Numbered from the stretch's first letter, positions 1 through 9,618 are shown. The stretch: 64,000 bases of DNA from Pigmentiphaga daeguensis (GCF_039523035.1 NZ_BAAAEN010000003.1:248001-312000), one strand, 5' to 3'. The notes: a model not told the origin generated them from the sequence alone. Translations and numbers: made by a program.

Positions 1-1748
1 GTCATGTCGCTGACGATGACATGGGGCAGGCCGTCCGAGTCCGCCCTGCGCAGGTACTCCAGGGCCGACCCGCCGGATTCGCACGCGACGACCTCTCCTC
101 CCGCCTGCTTCAAGGAGTCGGCCAGTTCGCCGCGCGCCTCGGCATGCCCCTCGACCAGGAGGATACGCACGTCGTTCAGGGTCGCGGGTGAGGCCGCTCG
201 CGTGCCGGTCCCCGCGGCCGGCCCGGGCGCCTGGCCTTCGCCGGCCAGCGGCAGGTAGATGGAGAAGAGCGCGCCCTGGCCTTCGCCTCCGCTCTGGGCG
301 GCTACCCTGCCGCCCTGCAGCTCGGCCAGATGCCGCACCAGCGTCAACCCCAGGCCCAGCCCGTCGGGACGGCGGGCACGGAAGGCATCGAGCTGGCGGA
401 ACGGATCGAACAGATAAGGCATGACGTCGGCCGCGATGCCCTTGCCGGTGTCCCCGACGGCGATCCTGGCCTCGGTCTGCGTCGCCTCGACCCGTACCGA
501 GACCTGGCCGTCGGGCAGGCTGAACTTGATGGCGTTGTCCAGCAGGTGCCCCACCATCTGCTCGATGCGCTCGGCGCTGCCCCAGACCCGGACCTCGCCG
601 GGCGGCAGCTCGGCGCGCAGGTTCACATTGCGTTCGGCGGCCTTCGGAGCGGCCTGCGCGACCGCGCGTTCGACGATGGGCGCCAGCGCTTCCAGCCTCA
701 TCGAAAGCTGGAGGCGGCCCGTCATCGCGTGGGTGGCGTCGAGCAATTCGTCGATCAGCCTGACCTGCTGCTGCACGCCGGTCCTGATGCCCGCCAGCGC
801 TCGCGCCACCGTCGGCACGCCGGCGTCGACGCGGCTCTCGAGCACGTGGGCCCAACTCTGGATGCCGTTGAGCGGGGACCGCAGTTCGTGGGAAACCATG
901 GACAGGAACTGGTCGCGTACCCCGATCGCCGTTTCCGCCTGCGTCCGCGCCGCCTGTTCGCGCAGCAGCAGCGTGTCGAGCTCCACCTGGGCGCGCACCC
1001 ACGCGCTGACATCCACGGTCGCCGCCAAGGCGCGCCCGCCGGCGCCGTCGGCCACGACGCGGACGCGGAAGTGGCGGGTGGAGGATCCGGTGTCTATGCG
1101 ATAGTCGAAGGTCTGGGCCTTTCCCGTGGCCAGCGCGTCCGCCACCGCCTGCTCGTAGGCCGACGCGATGTAGGGCGCCACGCCGAGCTCGCGCGCGGTC
1201 TTGCCGACAAACGCCACCGGCTCGATGCCGAACAACTCGCCGGCCGCCCGGTTGGCGTACAGATAGCGCAAGGATGCGTCGTAGGCGACGAGGGCATGAG
1301 GCAGCAGGTCCAGCAGCCGGCCCTCGTCGGCCTGGTTGCCATCAGGCGGGCGCGCCGCGGCGGACTCGCGCGCGGGCAGGCAGGTGCCGCTGAACCCCAC
1401 GAATTGCCGGTTGGCCTCCAGGCTGGGGTGGGCCAGGGTATGCGCGTCCACCTGCCGCCCGTCGGCGGTGGCCACCCGGTGCGCCACGTCGAAAGGAGCC
1501 GCATCGGCGGCTCCCTTGGCGACGGCGGCCCGGACCCGCTCGCGCTGGTCGGCCGGCACGCATGCCAGCCAGCCCCAGCCCAGGGCCGCCTCGGCGGATT
1601 GCCCCGTCAGGCGGGTCCAGGCGGGATTCACATACACCCACTCCCCCGTCGTGGAAGCGGACCAGAGCACGCCCGGGGCGTGCTCCGCCAAAATGCGATA
1701 GGAAGGACCGGACGGCCCGGCCGCCTGCGAAACGCGTCGTGCAACCAT
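1..1748 (-). CDS. Hybrid sensor histidine kinase, PAS-PAS-HisKA-HATPase-receiver, 3' end cut by window edge
   Basis: Read on the minus strand from ATG at 1748, the frame stays open to the window edge, giving 582 visible residues. There is no signal peptide or obvious membrane segment, so it is probably a cytoplasmic sensor. Two PAS-like regions lie at about residues 15-120 (VNPAWTRLTG) and 150-255 (YANRAAGELFG). The HisKA H-box SMVSHELRSPLNGI puts the phosphoacceptor at His287. The ATPase domain shows the N-box HLLDNAIKFS, then VGDTGKGI and GLGLGLTLVR. A receiver domain begins near residue 525; the Asp of the final visible stretch HVIVSDM (about residue 581) fits the phosphorylation site. The acidic pocket reads VEGHAEAR rather than the usual VDD. 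The sensed signal cannot be told from the sequence, and further domains may lie beyond the edge. Confidence 0.9.
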   Translation of the reverse strand, partial: MVARRVSQAAGPSGPSYRILAEHAPGVLWSASTTGEWVYVNPAWTRLTGQSAEAALGWGWLACVPADQRERVRAAVAKGAADAAPFDVAHRVATADGRQVDAHTLAHPSLEANRQFVGFSGTCLPARESAAARPPDGNQADEGRLLDLLPHALVAYDASLRYLYANRAAGELFGIEPVAFVGKTARELGVAPYIASAYEQAVADALATGKAQTFDYRIDTGSSTRHFRVRVVADGAGGRALAATVDVSAWVRAQVELDTLLLREQAARTQAETAIGVRDQFLSMVSHELRSPLNGIQSWAHVLESRVDAGVPTVARALAGIRTGVQQQVRLIDELLDATHAMTGRLQLSMRLEALAPIVERAVAQAAPKAAERNVNLRAELPPGEVRVWGSAERIEQMVGHLLDNAIKFSLPDGQVSVRVEATQTEARIAVGDTGKGIAADVMPYLFDPFRQLDAFRARRPDGLGLGLTLVRHLAELQGGRVAAQSGGEGQGALFSIYLPLAGEGQAPGPAAGTGTRAASPATLNDVRILLVEGHAEARGELADSLKQAGGEVVACESGGSALEYLRRADSDGLPHVIVSDM

Positions 1749-1801
1749 GTTCAACCGCGAAAAAGGCGCTGCATGTTCATCGGTTTTTTTGCCCTCCGCG
1801 G

Positions 1802-1996
1802 TCAGCGGGACCATTCGCCCTCATAGCCCTCTTCCGTCTCCTCGGGGGACCGGACGAAGAAGGTGGCCAGGAACGCTCCCAGCGAAACCAGGAACAGGAC
1901 GAAGGCGATATTGGCGGCACCGGCCGCGAAATCGCCGAGTCCCACGACGGCAACCAGCAAGGGGATCACGAAAAAGATAGTAGCCCAGCGCAACAT
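1802..1996 (-). CDS. DUF1328-family small membrane protein
   Basis: A 64-residue protein starting MLRWATIFFVIPLL. The start at 1996 was chosen because AAGGAGAAG lies just upstream and family members begin with MLRWA. Two hydrophobic segments (about residues 5-22 and 28-47) predict an inner-membrane hairpin, followed by an acidic tail rich in Glu. DUF1328 (YtjA-like) proteins are short, widespread in proteobacteria and of unknown function; some are stress-induced. It lies downstream of nothing obvious and is read in the same direction as the hybrid kinase, 53 bp away, but co-transcription is not shown. Confidence 0.85.
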   Translation of the reverse strand: MLRWATIFFVIPLLVAVVGLGDFAAGAANIAFVLFLVSLGAFLATFFVRSPEETEEGYEGEWSR

Positions 1997-2274
1997 GGTT
2001 CTTCTCCTTGGCTTTCCCGTAAAGACGCGTCCCGCTGACGGCGGGCTCTGTTCGACGCGTTGGACGTCGTGCCGGATGACGAGCACATTCCGTACCATGC
2101 CGCGCTTGCCCTTTGAAAAGCCTGTTGCACTGGGTAATCGGGGGGTCTCTTATAAGATTTGCACGGTGCCCTGTCCCGCCTCAGGTAAGAATTACATGTA
2201 AATCTTGCAAGCGATCCGCAGGCTGCCTTCTCCGGCTACAAGTTCTACACTGGAGGCTGACCCGGGAGCCCCTC

Positions 2275-3714
2275 ATGGACCTGTCCGACCTCGCCGCGGT
2301 GCTGGCGCGCCGCTATGACGATGAACTGATCCCCCTCTTGGCCGACTACGTGCGCGTGCCCGCCAAGTCGCCCATGTTCGATCCCAATTGGGCCGAGCAC
2401 GGTCACCTGGCCGCGGTGGTGGACGCGGCGGCGAAGTGGGCGCGCGCTCAGCCGGTCACGGGGCTGCAGGTCGAGATCGTCGCCATCCCGGGCCGCACGC
2501 CCTGCCTGTATTTCGAGGCGCCGGCCACCCAGGGCCTGGGGGGCGACCGCACCGTGCTGTTCTACGGCCACCTGGACAAGCAGCCCGAGATGACCGGCTG
2601 GCGCCAGGACCTGGGTCCGTGGACGCCGAAGATCGAGGACGGCAAGCTGTACGGTCGCGGCAGCGCGGACGACGGCTACGCCGTCTATGCCGCCCTGGCC
2701 ACGCTGGCCGCGATGGACGCCCAGGACATACCCCGCCCCCGCTGCGTGGGGCTGATCGAGACCTGCGAGGAAAGCGGCAGCTATGACCTGCCCGCCTACC
2801 TGGACCTGCTCGCCCCGCGCATCGGTCCGCCGACGCTGGTGGTGGGCCTGGACTCGGGTTGCGGCAACTACGAGCAACTGTGGGTGACGACCTCGTTGCG
2901 CGGACTGACCGGCGGCGTGCTGACGGTCGAGATCCTGGACGAGGGCGTCCATTCGGGCATGGCCAGCGGCCTGGTGCCCTCGTCGTTCCGGATCGCGCGC
3001 CAGCTGCTCAACCGGATCGACGACCCGGCCACCGGCCGCGTGCTGCTGCCTGAACTGCATGCCGCCATCCCCGGGGAACGCCTGGCCCAGGCCCGTACCG
3101 CCGGCGCCATCCTGGGCGACCAGGTGTGGAAGCAGTTTCCCTGGGTAGGATGCTCGCACGGCGCCGACGGCCACGCCCATGCCCTGCCCACCACCACCGA
3201 CCCGGTCGAGGGCATCCTGAACCGCACCTGGCGGCCGGCGCTGTCCGTCACCGGCGCGGCCGGCCTGCCGTCCATCGACGCCGCGGGCAACGTGTTGCGC
3301 CCCAAGACCTCGCTCAAGCTCAGCATGCGCCTGCCGCCCACGGTGGACGCCGACCGCGCGACGCGGGCGATGAAGGCCGCGCTGGAGCAGGACCCTCCCT
3401 ACCAGGCCCGGGTCCGGTTCGAAAGCGAGGGTGGCGCCGGCGGCTGGAACGCGCCGCCGACCGCGCCCTGGCTCGCACGCGCCCTGGACGCGGCCTCGCA
3501 GTCGGCCTTCGGGCAGGGCACGGCGTGGATAGGCGAAGGCGGCACCATACCCTTCATGGGCATGCTGGGCGCGAAATTCCCCGAGGCCCAGTTCCTGATC
3601 ACCGGCGTGCTGGGCCCCCGGTCCAACGCCCACGGACCCAACGAGTTCCTGCACATTCCCTACGTGAAGAAGCTGACCGCGGCCGTGGCCCACGTCATCG
3701 CCCAGGTCCGCTAG
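2275..3714 (+). CDS. M20-family metallopeptidase (dipeptidase-like)
   Basis: A 479-residue cytoplasmic protein (no signal peptide). The ATG at 2275 was chosen over upstream in-frame codons because the family fold begins here. Di-zinc M20 motifs are visible: His99-x-Asp101 in FYGHLDKQPEM, Asp132 in GRGSADDGYA, the catalytic Glu pair in ETCEESGSYD (about 165-166), Asp193 in GLDSGCG and a C-terminal His in AHGPNEFLHI. A lid/dimerisation domain fills about 210-370. The family cleaves dipeptides, acyl-amino acids or related amides; the substrate is not evident. It stands alone on the plus strand, and its stop overlaps the stop of the convergent MFS gene by a few bases. A TTACATGTAA palindrome at 2192-2201 lies in the leader. 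Confidence 0.9.
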   Translation: MDLSDLAAVLARRYDDELIPLLADYVRVPAKSPMFDPNWAEHGHLAAVVDAAAKWARAQPVTGLQVEIVAIPGRTPCLYFEAPATQGLGGDRTVLFYGHLDKQPEMTGWRQDLGPWTPKIEDGKLYGRGSADDGYAVYAALATLAAMDAQDIPRPRCVGLIETCEESGSYDLPAYLDLLAPRIGPPTLVVGLDSGCGNYEQLWVTTSLRGLTGGVLTVEILDEGVHSGMASGLVPSSFRIARQLLNRIDDPATGRVLLPELHAAIPGERLAQARTAGAILGDQVWKQFPWVGCSHGADGHAHALPTTTDPVEGILNRTWRPALSVTGAAGLPSIDAAGNVLRPKTSLKLSMRLPPTVDADRATRAMKAALEQDPPYQARVRFESEGGAGGWNAPPTAPWLARALDAASQSAFGQGTAWIGEGGTIPFMGMLGAKFPEAQFLITGVLGPRSNAHGPNEFLHIPYVKKLTAAVAHVIAQVR

Positions 3715-4919
3715 CCCCGCGCGCGTAACAGCCAGCTGGCGCAGAACAGCGCGGGAATCACCAGCAGCCCGTATGCCCAGGCATAGCCGGGCTGGCCGGC
3801 CTCGCCCGCCAGCGATGCCACGTAGCTGAACAGGGGTTGGCCCACGAGCACCCCGAAATAGGTGAACAGCAGCGTCCCGCCCGTGGCCGCGCCGGCCTGG
3901 CCCGCCGGCGAGCGCCGAGCGACCTCGGCCAGGAACACACCGTTCCAGCCTATCGCTGAAGCGCCGAACACGACGGCGACGGCGGCCACCAGGATCCATG
4001 GCGTGGACGCCTGGAGGCAGGCGGTGGCGACGCAGCTTCCCGCCATCGTCAGGGCCAGTCCGCCCAGGACCTTGCGTGGCGGGGCCCAGCGATCGGCCAC
4101 GATGCCCCACAGGATCCGTCCGGCCACGCCGGCCACCTGGGACAAGGACAGGATGACGCCCGCCGCGATCAGGGTCCATCCCAGCGACAGGTTCAGGTAG
4201 GTCACCAGATAGGCGGTGATCGCCAGCTGGATGAAGGAGAACAGCAGCGAACACACGGCCATGAGGCGCAGCGCGGGCGTGCGCCAGACCAGTCCGACCG
4301 GCCGCGCCAGGTCTTGCCAGCGCCACGGTGCGGCGGCCTCGCCCGGCGCGTCCAGGCTGCGCCGCACGCTCTGCGCGACCAGCATGCACAGCAGGCAGGC
4401 CGCGGCGCATACCCCCAGCGCCCACCGCCAGCCCAGCACGTGCTCGATCTGCGGACTGACGAGCGCGGCCAGCACGCCGCCCAGCGGCACGCCGGTCTGC
4501 TTGATCGAGAACACCAGCGACATGCGGTGGGCGGGCGTGCTGCGCATCAAGAGGTAGGAACTCGATGGCGTGATGGGCCCATACCCGGCGCCGATGACCA
4601 GGGCCCCGAGGGCGGCGGCCGCGGGTCCGCCGCTGCACAGCAGGCCCATGCCCAGGCCGCACAGCAGCAGGGCCGCCTGGCTGCATCGCACCGCGCCCAG
4701 GCGGTTGACCAGGGTGCCGCCGACCACGCTGGTGAACATGGCGCCCAGGTAGACCAGGGCCATGTAGAAACCGATGGCGCTCGAGGGCAGGCCGAGTTCG
4801 CGCGTGGCCACCGGGCCGACCACCGCCGGCGCGATGGTCGCCGCCGAGGCCAGGGACTGGATCGCCAGCGTGACGGCCAACACCCACGCCGTGGAAGGTT
4901 GGCGCGGGCTATGCTTCAT
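3711..4919 (-). CDS. MFS transporter, 12-TM type
   Basis: A 402-residue polytopic membrane protein with about 12 hydrophobic segments. The N-terminus MKHSPRQPSTAWVLAVTLAI runs straight into TM1 with no cleavable signal. The start lies inside the last 11 bases of the upstream pap gene (GGATGAAGCATAG), so the two are translationally coupled. The family moves small solutes by proton exchange. The visible features (KQTGVPLGG in TM5, GRILWGIVADRW in the central loop) place it among MFS carriers but give no substrate. Pairing with a polyphosphate enzyme may be fortuitous. It converges on the M20 peptidase. Confidence 0.85.
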   Translation of the reverse strand: MKHSPRQPSTAWVLAVTLAIQSLASAATIAPAVVGPVATRELGLPSSAIGFYMALVYLGAMFTSVVGGTLVNRLGAVRCSQAALLLCGLGMGLLCSGGPAAAALGALVIGAGYGPITPSSSYLLMRSTPAHRMSLVFSIKQTGVPLGGVLAALVSPQIEHVLGWRWALGVCAAACLLCMLVAQSVRRSLDAPGEAAAPWRWQDLARPVGLVWRTPALRLMAVCSLLFSFIQLAITAYLVTYLNLSLGWTLIAAGVILSLSQVAGVAGRILWGIVADRWAPPRKVLGGLALTMAGSCVATACLQASTPWILVAAVAVVFGASAIGWNGVFLAEVARRSPAGQAGAATGGTLLFTYFGVLVGQPLFSYVASLAGEAGQPGYAWAYGLLVIPALFCASWLLRARG

Positions 4920-6405
4920 CCATGGCCTTCACGATGTGTTCCAGGACCTTGACCCGGGCGGTGCGCTTGTCGTCGTCGGCGATCACGATCCAGGGCGCGT
5001 GCGCGGTGTCCGTGCGCGCGATCATGTCGCGCGCGGCCGACATGTAGTCGTCCCACTTGCGCCGGTTGCGCCAATCGTCCGGCGTGAGCTTGAAGTTCTT
5101 GAAGGGGGAATCGCGGCGCTCCTTGAAGCGGCGCAGTTGCTCCTGGCGCGAGACCGACAGCCAGAACTTCAGCACCACCGCGCCGCCGCGGCGCAACTGG
5201 TCCTCGAAATCGTTGATCTCGTCATAGGCGCGCCGCCACGTGGCGGGCGGGATCAGGGACTCGACCCGCTCGACCAGCACCCGGCCATACCAGGAGCGAT
5301 CGAAGATGCACACCCGGCCATGCAGCGGCAGGTGGCGCCAGAACCGCCACAGATACGGATGGGCCAGCTCGTCGTCGCTGGGCGCGGAGATGGGGACGAT
5401 ATCGAAGTCACGCACGTCCAGCGCGTGCGAGACGCGCCGGATCGCGCCGCCCTTGCCCGCGGCATCCACGCCCTCGAACACCAGTACCAGCGAGCGCTTG
5501 CGAAAGCGCTTGGCGCGGACCTGCTCCGACAGGCGCGCCTGCCAGCGGGCCAGTTGCCTTTCGTAATCGACCTCGTCCAGCTTGCTGCCGCCCGGCGCGG
5601 GCTCCAGCATCGCCCTGGACCGGTCACCATGGCGCGCGGCCTGCAGCGGCGGCCGGCGCGGCGCGCGCGGCAACGGCTCGCGCATCGCCTGCAATACCGC
5701 CGCAGCGGTCTCGACGGCGCGCAGCCGGGCATCGGCGCTCGGCACCACCCGCCAGGGCGTATAGGCCGCGTCGGTGGCGCCCAGCACGATCTCGCCAGCC
5801 GTGCGCAGCCGGTCGAATTTTTTGCGGACCTTCAGGTCGGCCTCGGACACTCGCCAGGCCGTGGCGGGGTCGGCCAGTTGCGCATCGATGCGGGCGATCT
5901 GCGCGCCGCGCGACAGGTGATACCAGAGCTTGAGCATCCGCACCCGCTCGCTGGCCAGCATGGCCTCGAAGCGCAGGATCTCGGCGGCCATCGCCCCGAT
6001 GCGGTCCATGTCGGGCTTCTTGCGCGCCGCCTCCTTGAAAAGCGGCGCATACCAGGAACCGAAGACGATGCCGGTCTGTCCCAGCGCGGGCAGCGCGTTC
6101 CAGTAGCGCCACATGGCCGGCCGCTGGGCCTCGTCCACGCTCGGATCGCCGAAGGCCAGGGTACGGATGTGGCGCGGGTCCATCCACTCGTTGAGCAGGT
6201 TGATCGCCGACCCCTTGCCCGCGCCATCGATCCCCGCCACCACGATCAGCACCGCACGGTCGCGTTGCTTCAGGAGCTCGTACTGCTGTTGGAGCAGTTC
6301 CGTCCTGAGCACGAGCTCGCGCCGCTCGTACTCCCGCTCGTCCATGGACGGGTCCCGCTCGGCTCGTTCGAACACGAAAAGCTCCCTGGTTCTGGCATCG
6401 CTCAT
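4909..6405 (-). CDS. pap: Polyphosphate:AMP phosphotransferase, two-domain PPK2 class II
   Basis: A 498-residue protein built from two tandem PPK2 domains, the usual length and layout for enzymes that phosphorylate AMP to ADP with polyphosphate. The N-terminal domain has Walker A GIDGAGKG (about 58-65) with the FGSWYAPLF lid region. The C-terminal domain has GVDAAGKGG (about 310), then IFDRSWYGRVLVERVE, the strongly conserved PPK2 lid and Walker B region. In characterised class II enzymes the C-terminal domain is the active one; here both P-loops look intact. The protein is cytoplasmic and links polyphosphate stores to adenylate charge. The downstream MFS gene overlaps its 3' end. Confidence 0.92.
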   Translation of the reverse strand: MSDARTRELFVFERAERDPSMDEREYERRELVLRTELLQQQYELLKQRDRAVLIVVAGIDGAGKGSAINLLNEWMDPRHIRTLAFGDPSVDEAQRPAMWRYWNALPALGQTGIVFGSWYAPLFKEAARKKPDMDRIGAMAAEILRFEAMLASERVRMLKLWYHLSRGAQIARIDAQLADPATAWRVSEADLKVRKKFDRLRTAGEIVLGATDAAYTPWRVVPSADARLRAVETAAAVLQAMREPLPRAPRRPPLQAARHGDRSRAMLEPAPGGSKLDEVDYERQLARWQARLSEQVRAKRFRKRSLVLVFEGVDAAGKGGAIRRVSHALDVRDFDIVPISAPSDDELAHPYLWRFWRHLPLHGRVCIFDRSWYGRVLVERVESLIPPATWRRAYDEINDFEDQLRRGGAVVLKFWLSVSRQEQLRRFKERRDSPFKNFKLTPDDWRNRRKWDDYMSAARDMIARTDTAHAPWIVIADDDKRTARVKVLEHIVKAMDEA

Positions 6406-6506
6406 CCTTTACCACAGTCGCTTGCAGGGACACAAGCCGATGCGCGCAAGGCTTCTGCTAACCTGGAATCATCCAGGCCCGCAGGCCGGGCCGGGCAGGC
6501 AAGGAG

Positions 6507-7892
6507 ATGAACATGCAAACCCGAGTTGAAAAGGACACCTTCGGTCCGATCGACGTTCCCGCCCAGCATTTATGGGGCGCCCAGACCCAGCGATCGCTGC
6601 AGTTCTTCGCGATCTCGCACGAGAAGATGCCCGCGCCGCTGATCACGGCCCTGGCCCAGGTCAAGCGCGCCGCCGCCCGCGTCAACGCCGAACTGGGCCT
6701 GCTCGACGGCCGTGCGGCCCACGCCATCGAGGCGGCGGCCGACGAAATCATCGCCGGCCGCTGGCCGGACGAATTCCCGCTTAGCGTCTGGCAGACCGGC
6801 TCGGGCACGCAGACCAACATGAACGTCAACGAGGTACTGGCCAACCGGGCCTCGGAACTGCTGGGCGGCGAACGGGGCGAGGCGCGCCTGGTCCATCCCA
6901 ACGATCACGTCAACCGCGGCCAATCCTCCAACGACGTGTTTCCCACGGCCATGCACGTGGCGGCGGCGTTGCAGATCCACGCCCGCCTGCTGCCCGCCCT
7001 GGCGCGGCTGCGCAAGACGCTGGGGGACAAGGCTCGGGCCTATGCGGACATCGTCAAGATCGGCCGTACCCACCTGCAGGATGCCACGCCCCTGACCCTG
7101 GGGCAGGAACTGTCGGGCCACGAGGCCCAGCTCCTCCTGGCCGAAGAACAGATCCGCCATGCCCAGCGCAGCCTGCTGCAGCTGGCCATAGGCGGCACCG
7201 CGGTCGGCACCGGCCTGAACACCCATCCGGAATTCGGCGCGAAGGTGGCCGCCGAACTGGCCCGCGAAACCGGCCTGCCGTTCGAGTCGGCGCCCAACAA
7301 GTTCCAGGCGCTGGCCTCGCACGAGGGCCTGCTGTTCTCGCACGGGGCCCTCAAGACCCTGGCGGCCGGCCTGATCAAGCTGGCCAACGACGTGCGCTGG
7401 CTCGCCAGCGGCCCGCGCTCCGGGCTGGGCGAGATCAGCATCCCCGAGAACGAGCCCGGCAGCTCCATCATGCCCGGCAAGGTCAACCCGACGCAGTCCG
7501 AGGCCCTGACCATGCTCGGCGCCCAGGTCCTGGGCAACGACGTCGCCATCAACATCGGCGGCGCCAGCGGCAACTTCGAGCTGAATGTCTTCAAGCCCAT
7601 GCTGATCCACAACTTCCTGCAGTCGGTACGCCTGCTGGCCGACGGCATGGAAAGCTTCGAGAAGAACTGCGTGGCCGGCCTGGAACCCAACCGCGACCGC
7701 ATCGCCGAACTGGTGGAACGCTCCCTGATGCTCGTCACCGCCCTCAATCCCCACATCGGCTACGACAAGGCCGCCCAGATCGCCAAGAAGGCCCACAAGG
7801 AAAACCTGTCCCTGCGCGAATCCGCGCTGGCCCTGGGCTACGTGACGAACGAGCAGTTCGACGCCTGGGTCGTCCCGAAAAACATGGTGTAG
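6507..7892 (+). CDS. fumC: Class II fumarate hydratase
   Basis: A 461-residue protein of normal FumC length, with no iron-sulfur motif. It interconverts fumarate and malate in the TCA cycle. The aspartase/fumarase signature GSSIMPGKVNPTQSEA starts near residue 318 and carries the catalytic Ser. Also visible are TGSGTQTNMNVNEV, the substrate-binding HPNDHVNRGQSSND and KIGRTHLQDATPL. AGGAGAT precedes the ATG. It stands alone, divergent from pap, and is followed by the large palindromic repeat that separates it from a convergent MFS gene. Confidence 0.97.
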   Translation: MNMQTRVEKDTFGPIDVPAQHLWGAQTQRSLQFFAISHEKMPAPLITALAQVKRAAARVNAELGLLDGRAAHAIEAAADEIIAGRWPDEFPLSVWQTGSGTQTNMNVNEVLANRASELLGGERGEARLVHPNDHVNRGQSSNDVFPTAMHVAAALQIHARLLPALARLRKTLGDKARAYADIVKIGRTHLQDATPLTLGQELSGHEAQLLLAEEQIRHAQRSLLQLAIGGTAVGTGLNTHPEFGAKVAAELARETGLPFESAPNKFQALASHEGLLFSHGALKTLAAGLIKLANDVRWLASGPRSGLGEISIPENEPGSSIMPGKVNPTQSEALTMLGAQVLGNDVAINIGGASGNFELNVFKPMLIHNFLQSVRLLADGMESFEKNCVAGLEPNRDRIAELVERSLMLVTALNPHIGYDKAAQIAKKAHKENLSLRESALALGYVTNEQFDAWVVPKNMV

Positions 7893-7902
7893 AGGCGAAG
7901 CC

Positions 7903-8144
7903 CCCCCTACGCCCTTCGGGCGCCCCCCAGGGGGCGAAACCGGCGGACTGGCGGAGCCAGATCCGCGGTTTCCTGGGTCTAGGGAAACTGTCTTGGACTG
8001 AATCACCGGTGCTTCACTGGTAGCCAGCGAAGCACCGGCGCCACAACCCAAGACAGCGGTACTAGACCCAGGATGCGGTGGATCCGGCTTTGCCGGTCCA
8101 CCCGCATCGCCCCCTTGAGGGGGCCCGCGCAAGCGGGTAGGGGG
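7903..8144. repeat. Nested imperfect palindrome between convergent genes
   Basis: Several inverted arms are nested about one centre near 8022. From outside in: CCCCCTAC (7903-7910) with GTAGGGGG (8137-8144); GGGGGCGA (7930-7937) with TCGCCCCC (8107-8114); CCTGGGTCTAG (7972-7982) with CTAGACCCAGG (8062-8072); CTGTCTTGG (7988-7996) with CCAAGACAG (8048-8056); CCGGTGCTTC (8006-8015) with GAAGCACCGG (8029-8038); CTGG (8017-8020) with CCAG (8024-8027). A local hairpin around GGATCCGGCTTTGCCGG lies at about 8075-8105. It occupies most of the gap between fumC and the convergent efflux gene. It could act as a bidirectional terminator or be a dispersed repeat; its left end recurs at 23249. Confidence 0.85.
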
Positions 8145-8179
8145 TGGGTTTCCCTTGCGCGCGTCAGCGCGTAGGGGGG

Positions 8180-9613
8180 CTATTTTTTTCCGCTGACTGC
8201 GGAGCCGGCGTTGACGGAAAGACGGCTGAAGAACAGGACGGACATCATCATCGTGATGCCGATGACCAGGAAGCCGGGGATCACGTCGTAGGCATCGAGC
8301 GTGGAGGTGCCGCGCGCGGCCATGCTGACCTTGAGGGCGAAGGCGGCCACGGCCACGCCCAGGCTGATGGCCAGTTGCTGGACCGCGCTGGCCATGCCGG
8401 TGGCCCGGCCCATCTGCTCGGGGCCGATGTCGGCATAGGCGAGCGAATTGACGCCGGTCAGCTGCAGCGACCGGAAGAAACCGCCCAGCAGCAGCACGAT
8501 GATGATGACGGCGTGCGGGGTGGCCGAGGTGAACAGCACGCAGCCGATGATGGACACCCCGGTCAGGAAGGCGTTGACCACCAGGGTACGGCGGAATCCG
8601 AAGCGCTTGATGATGGGACTGGCGCTCATCTTCATCATCAGCGCGCCCAGCGCGCCGGCGAAGGTCAGCATCCCCGCGGCGAAGGGCCCCATGCCGAACG
8701 CCACCTGCAGCTGCATGGCCAGCAGGAAGGGCACGGCGCCGACCGCCAGCCGGCAAAGGTTGCCGCCCAGCAGCGCGATGGAGAAGGTCGGGATCTTCAG
8801 CAGGCGGAAGTCCAGGATGGGATGCGGCGACCGCCCCGCATGCCTGACATACAGCAATCCGCATACGCCCCCCAGCGCCAGCATCGCCAGCACCATGGGC
8901 GTCGACAGCACGCCGTGGCCCACGGCCTCGAAGCAGAACACCAGCGTGCCCAGGCAGACGGCGGTCAGCAGGAAGCCGATGATATCCAGCGGCTGCGGCT
9001 GGCCCGCCTCGGTATCGTGGATGTAGCGCAGCGCCAGGATCACGCCCAGGACGCCGATGGGCAGGTTCATGAAGAAGATCCAGCGCCAGGATCCGTATTC
9101 GACCAGGAAGCCTCCCACGGCCGGCCCGAAGATGGGCCCCAGCAAGGCGGGCATGCTGAGGAAGGACATGGCGCGCACCAGTTCCGACTTGGACACGGTG
9201 CGCAGCAGCACGATGCGTCCCACCGGGACCATCATCGCGCCGGCGAACCCCTGCAGCATCCGGCCCGCCACCATCTGGCCCAGGGTCTGCGACAGGCCGC
9301 ACAGCGTGGAGCTGAGGGTGAACAGGACGATGGCGGAGGCGAACACCTGGCGCGCGCCGAACCGGTCGGCGGCCCAGCCGCAGATGGGCACGAACACGGC
9401 GGCGCTGAGCAGGTAGGCGGTGATCGCGACGTTGAGCCTGACCGGATCCTCGCCGAAGGAATGCGCCATCGAGGGCAAGGCCGTGGCGATGACGGTGGAG
9501 TCCAGCATCTGCATGAACAGCGCGCAGCCGACGATGAGCGGCACGACCATGGGCCCGAGCCGCTGCGTGATCCGGGCGATGAACGGGGAGTGATCGTTGG
9601 TGGACAAGGCCAT
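8180..9613 (-). CDS. DHA2-family MFS multidrug exporter (EmrB/QacA type)
   Basis: A protein of about 477 residues with 14 hydrophobic segments, as in drug:H+ antiporters of the DHA2 group. TM1 contains QMLDSTVIATALPSMA, the DHA2 motif D1, and ADRFGARQVF is the loop 2-3 motif A. The start at 9613 was chosen because GGGGAG lies 8 bases before it; a GTG at 9622 overlapping the MarR stop is the alternative. It is transcribed with the MarR gene directly upstream, a classic efflux pump under its own repressor. The substrate is unknown. The stop codon lies in a run of T on the plus strand beside the nested palindrome. Confidence 0.9.
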   Translation of the reverse strand: MALSTNDHSPFIARITQRLGPMVVPLIVGCALFMQMLDSTVIATALPSMAHSFGEDPVRLNVAITAYLLSAAVFVPICGWAADRFGARQVFASAIVLFTLSSTLCGLSQTLGQMVAGRMLQGFAGAMMVPVGRIVLLRTVSKSELVRAMSFLSMPALLGPIFGPAVGGFLVEYGSWRWIFFMNLPIGVLGVILALRYIHDTEAGQPQPLDIIGFLLTAVCLGTLVFCFEAVGHGVLSTPMVLAMLALGGVCGLLYVRHAGRSPHPILDFRLLKIPTFSIALLGGNLCRLAVGAVPFLLAMQLQVAFGMGPFAAGMLTFAGALGALMMKMSASPIIKRFGFRRTLVVNAFLTGVSIIGCVLFTSATPHAVIIIVLLLGGFFRSLQLTGVNSLAYADIGPEQMGRATGMASAVQQLAISLGVAVAAFALKVSMAARGTSTLDAYDVIPGFLVIGITMMMSVLFFSRLSVNAGSAVSGKK

Positions 9614-9618
9614 GTCTT

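Noticed and set aside
2245..4887. Very long minus-strand open frame (880 codons) across the M20 peptidase and MFS genes
   Set aside because: It has no recognisable domain, is rich in Arg/Gly/Ala as antisense frames of GC-rich genes are, and overlaps two well-recognised genes.
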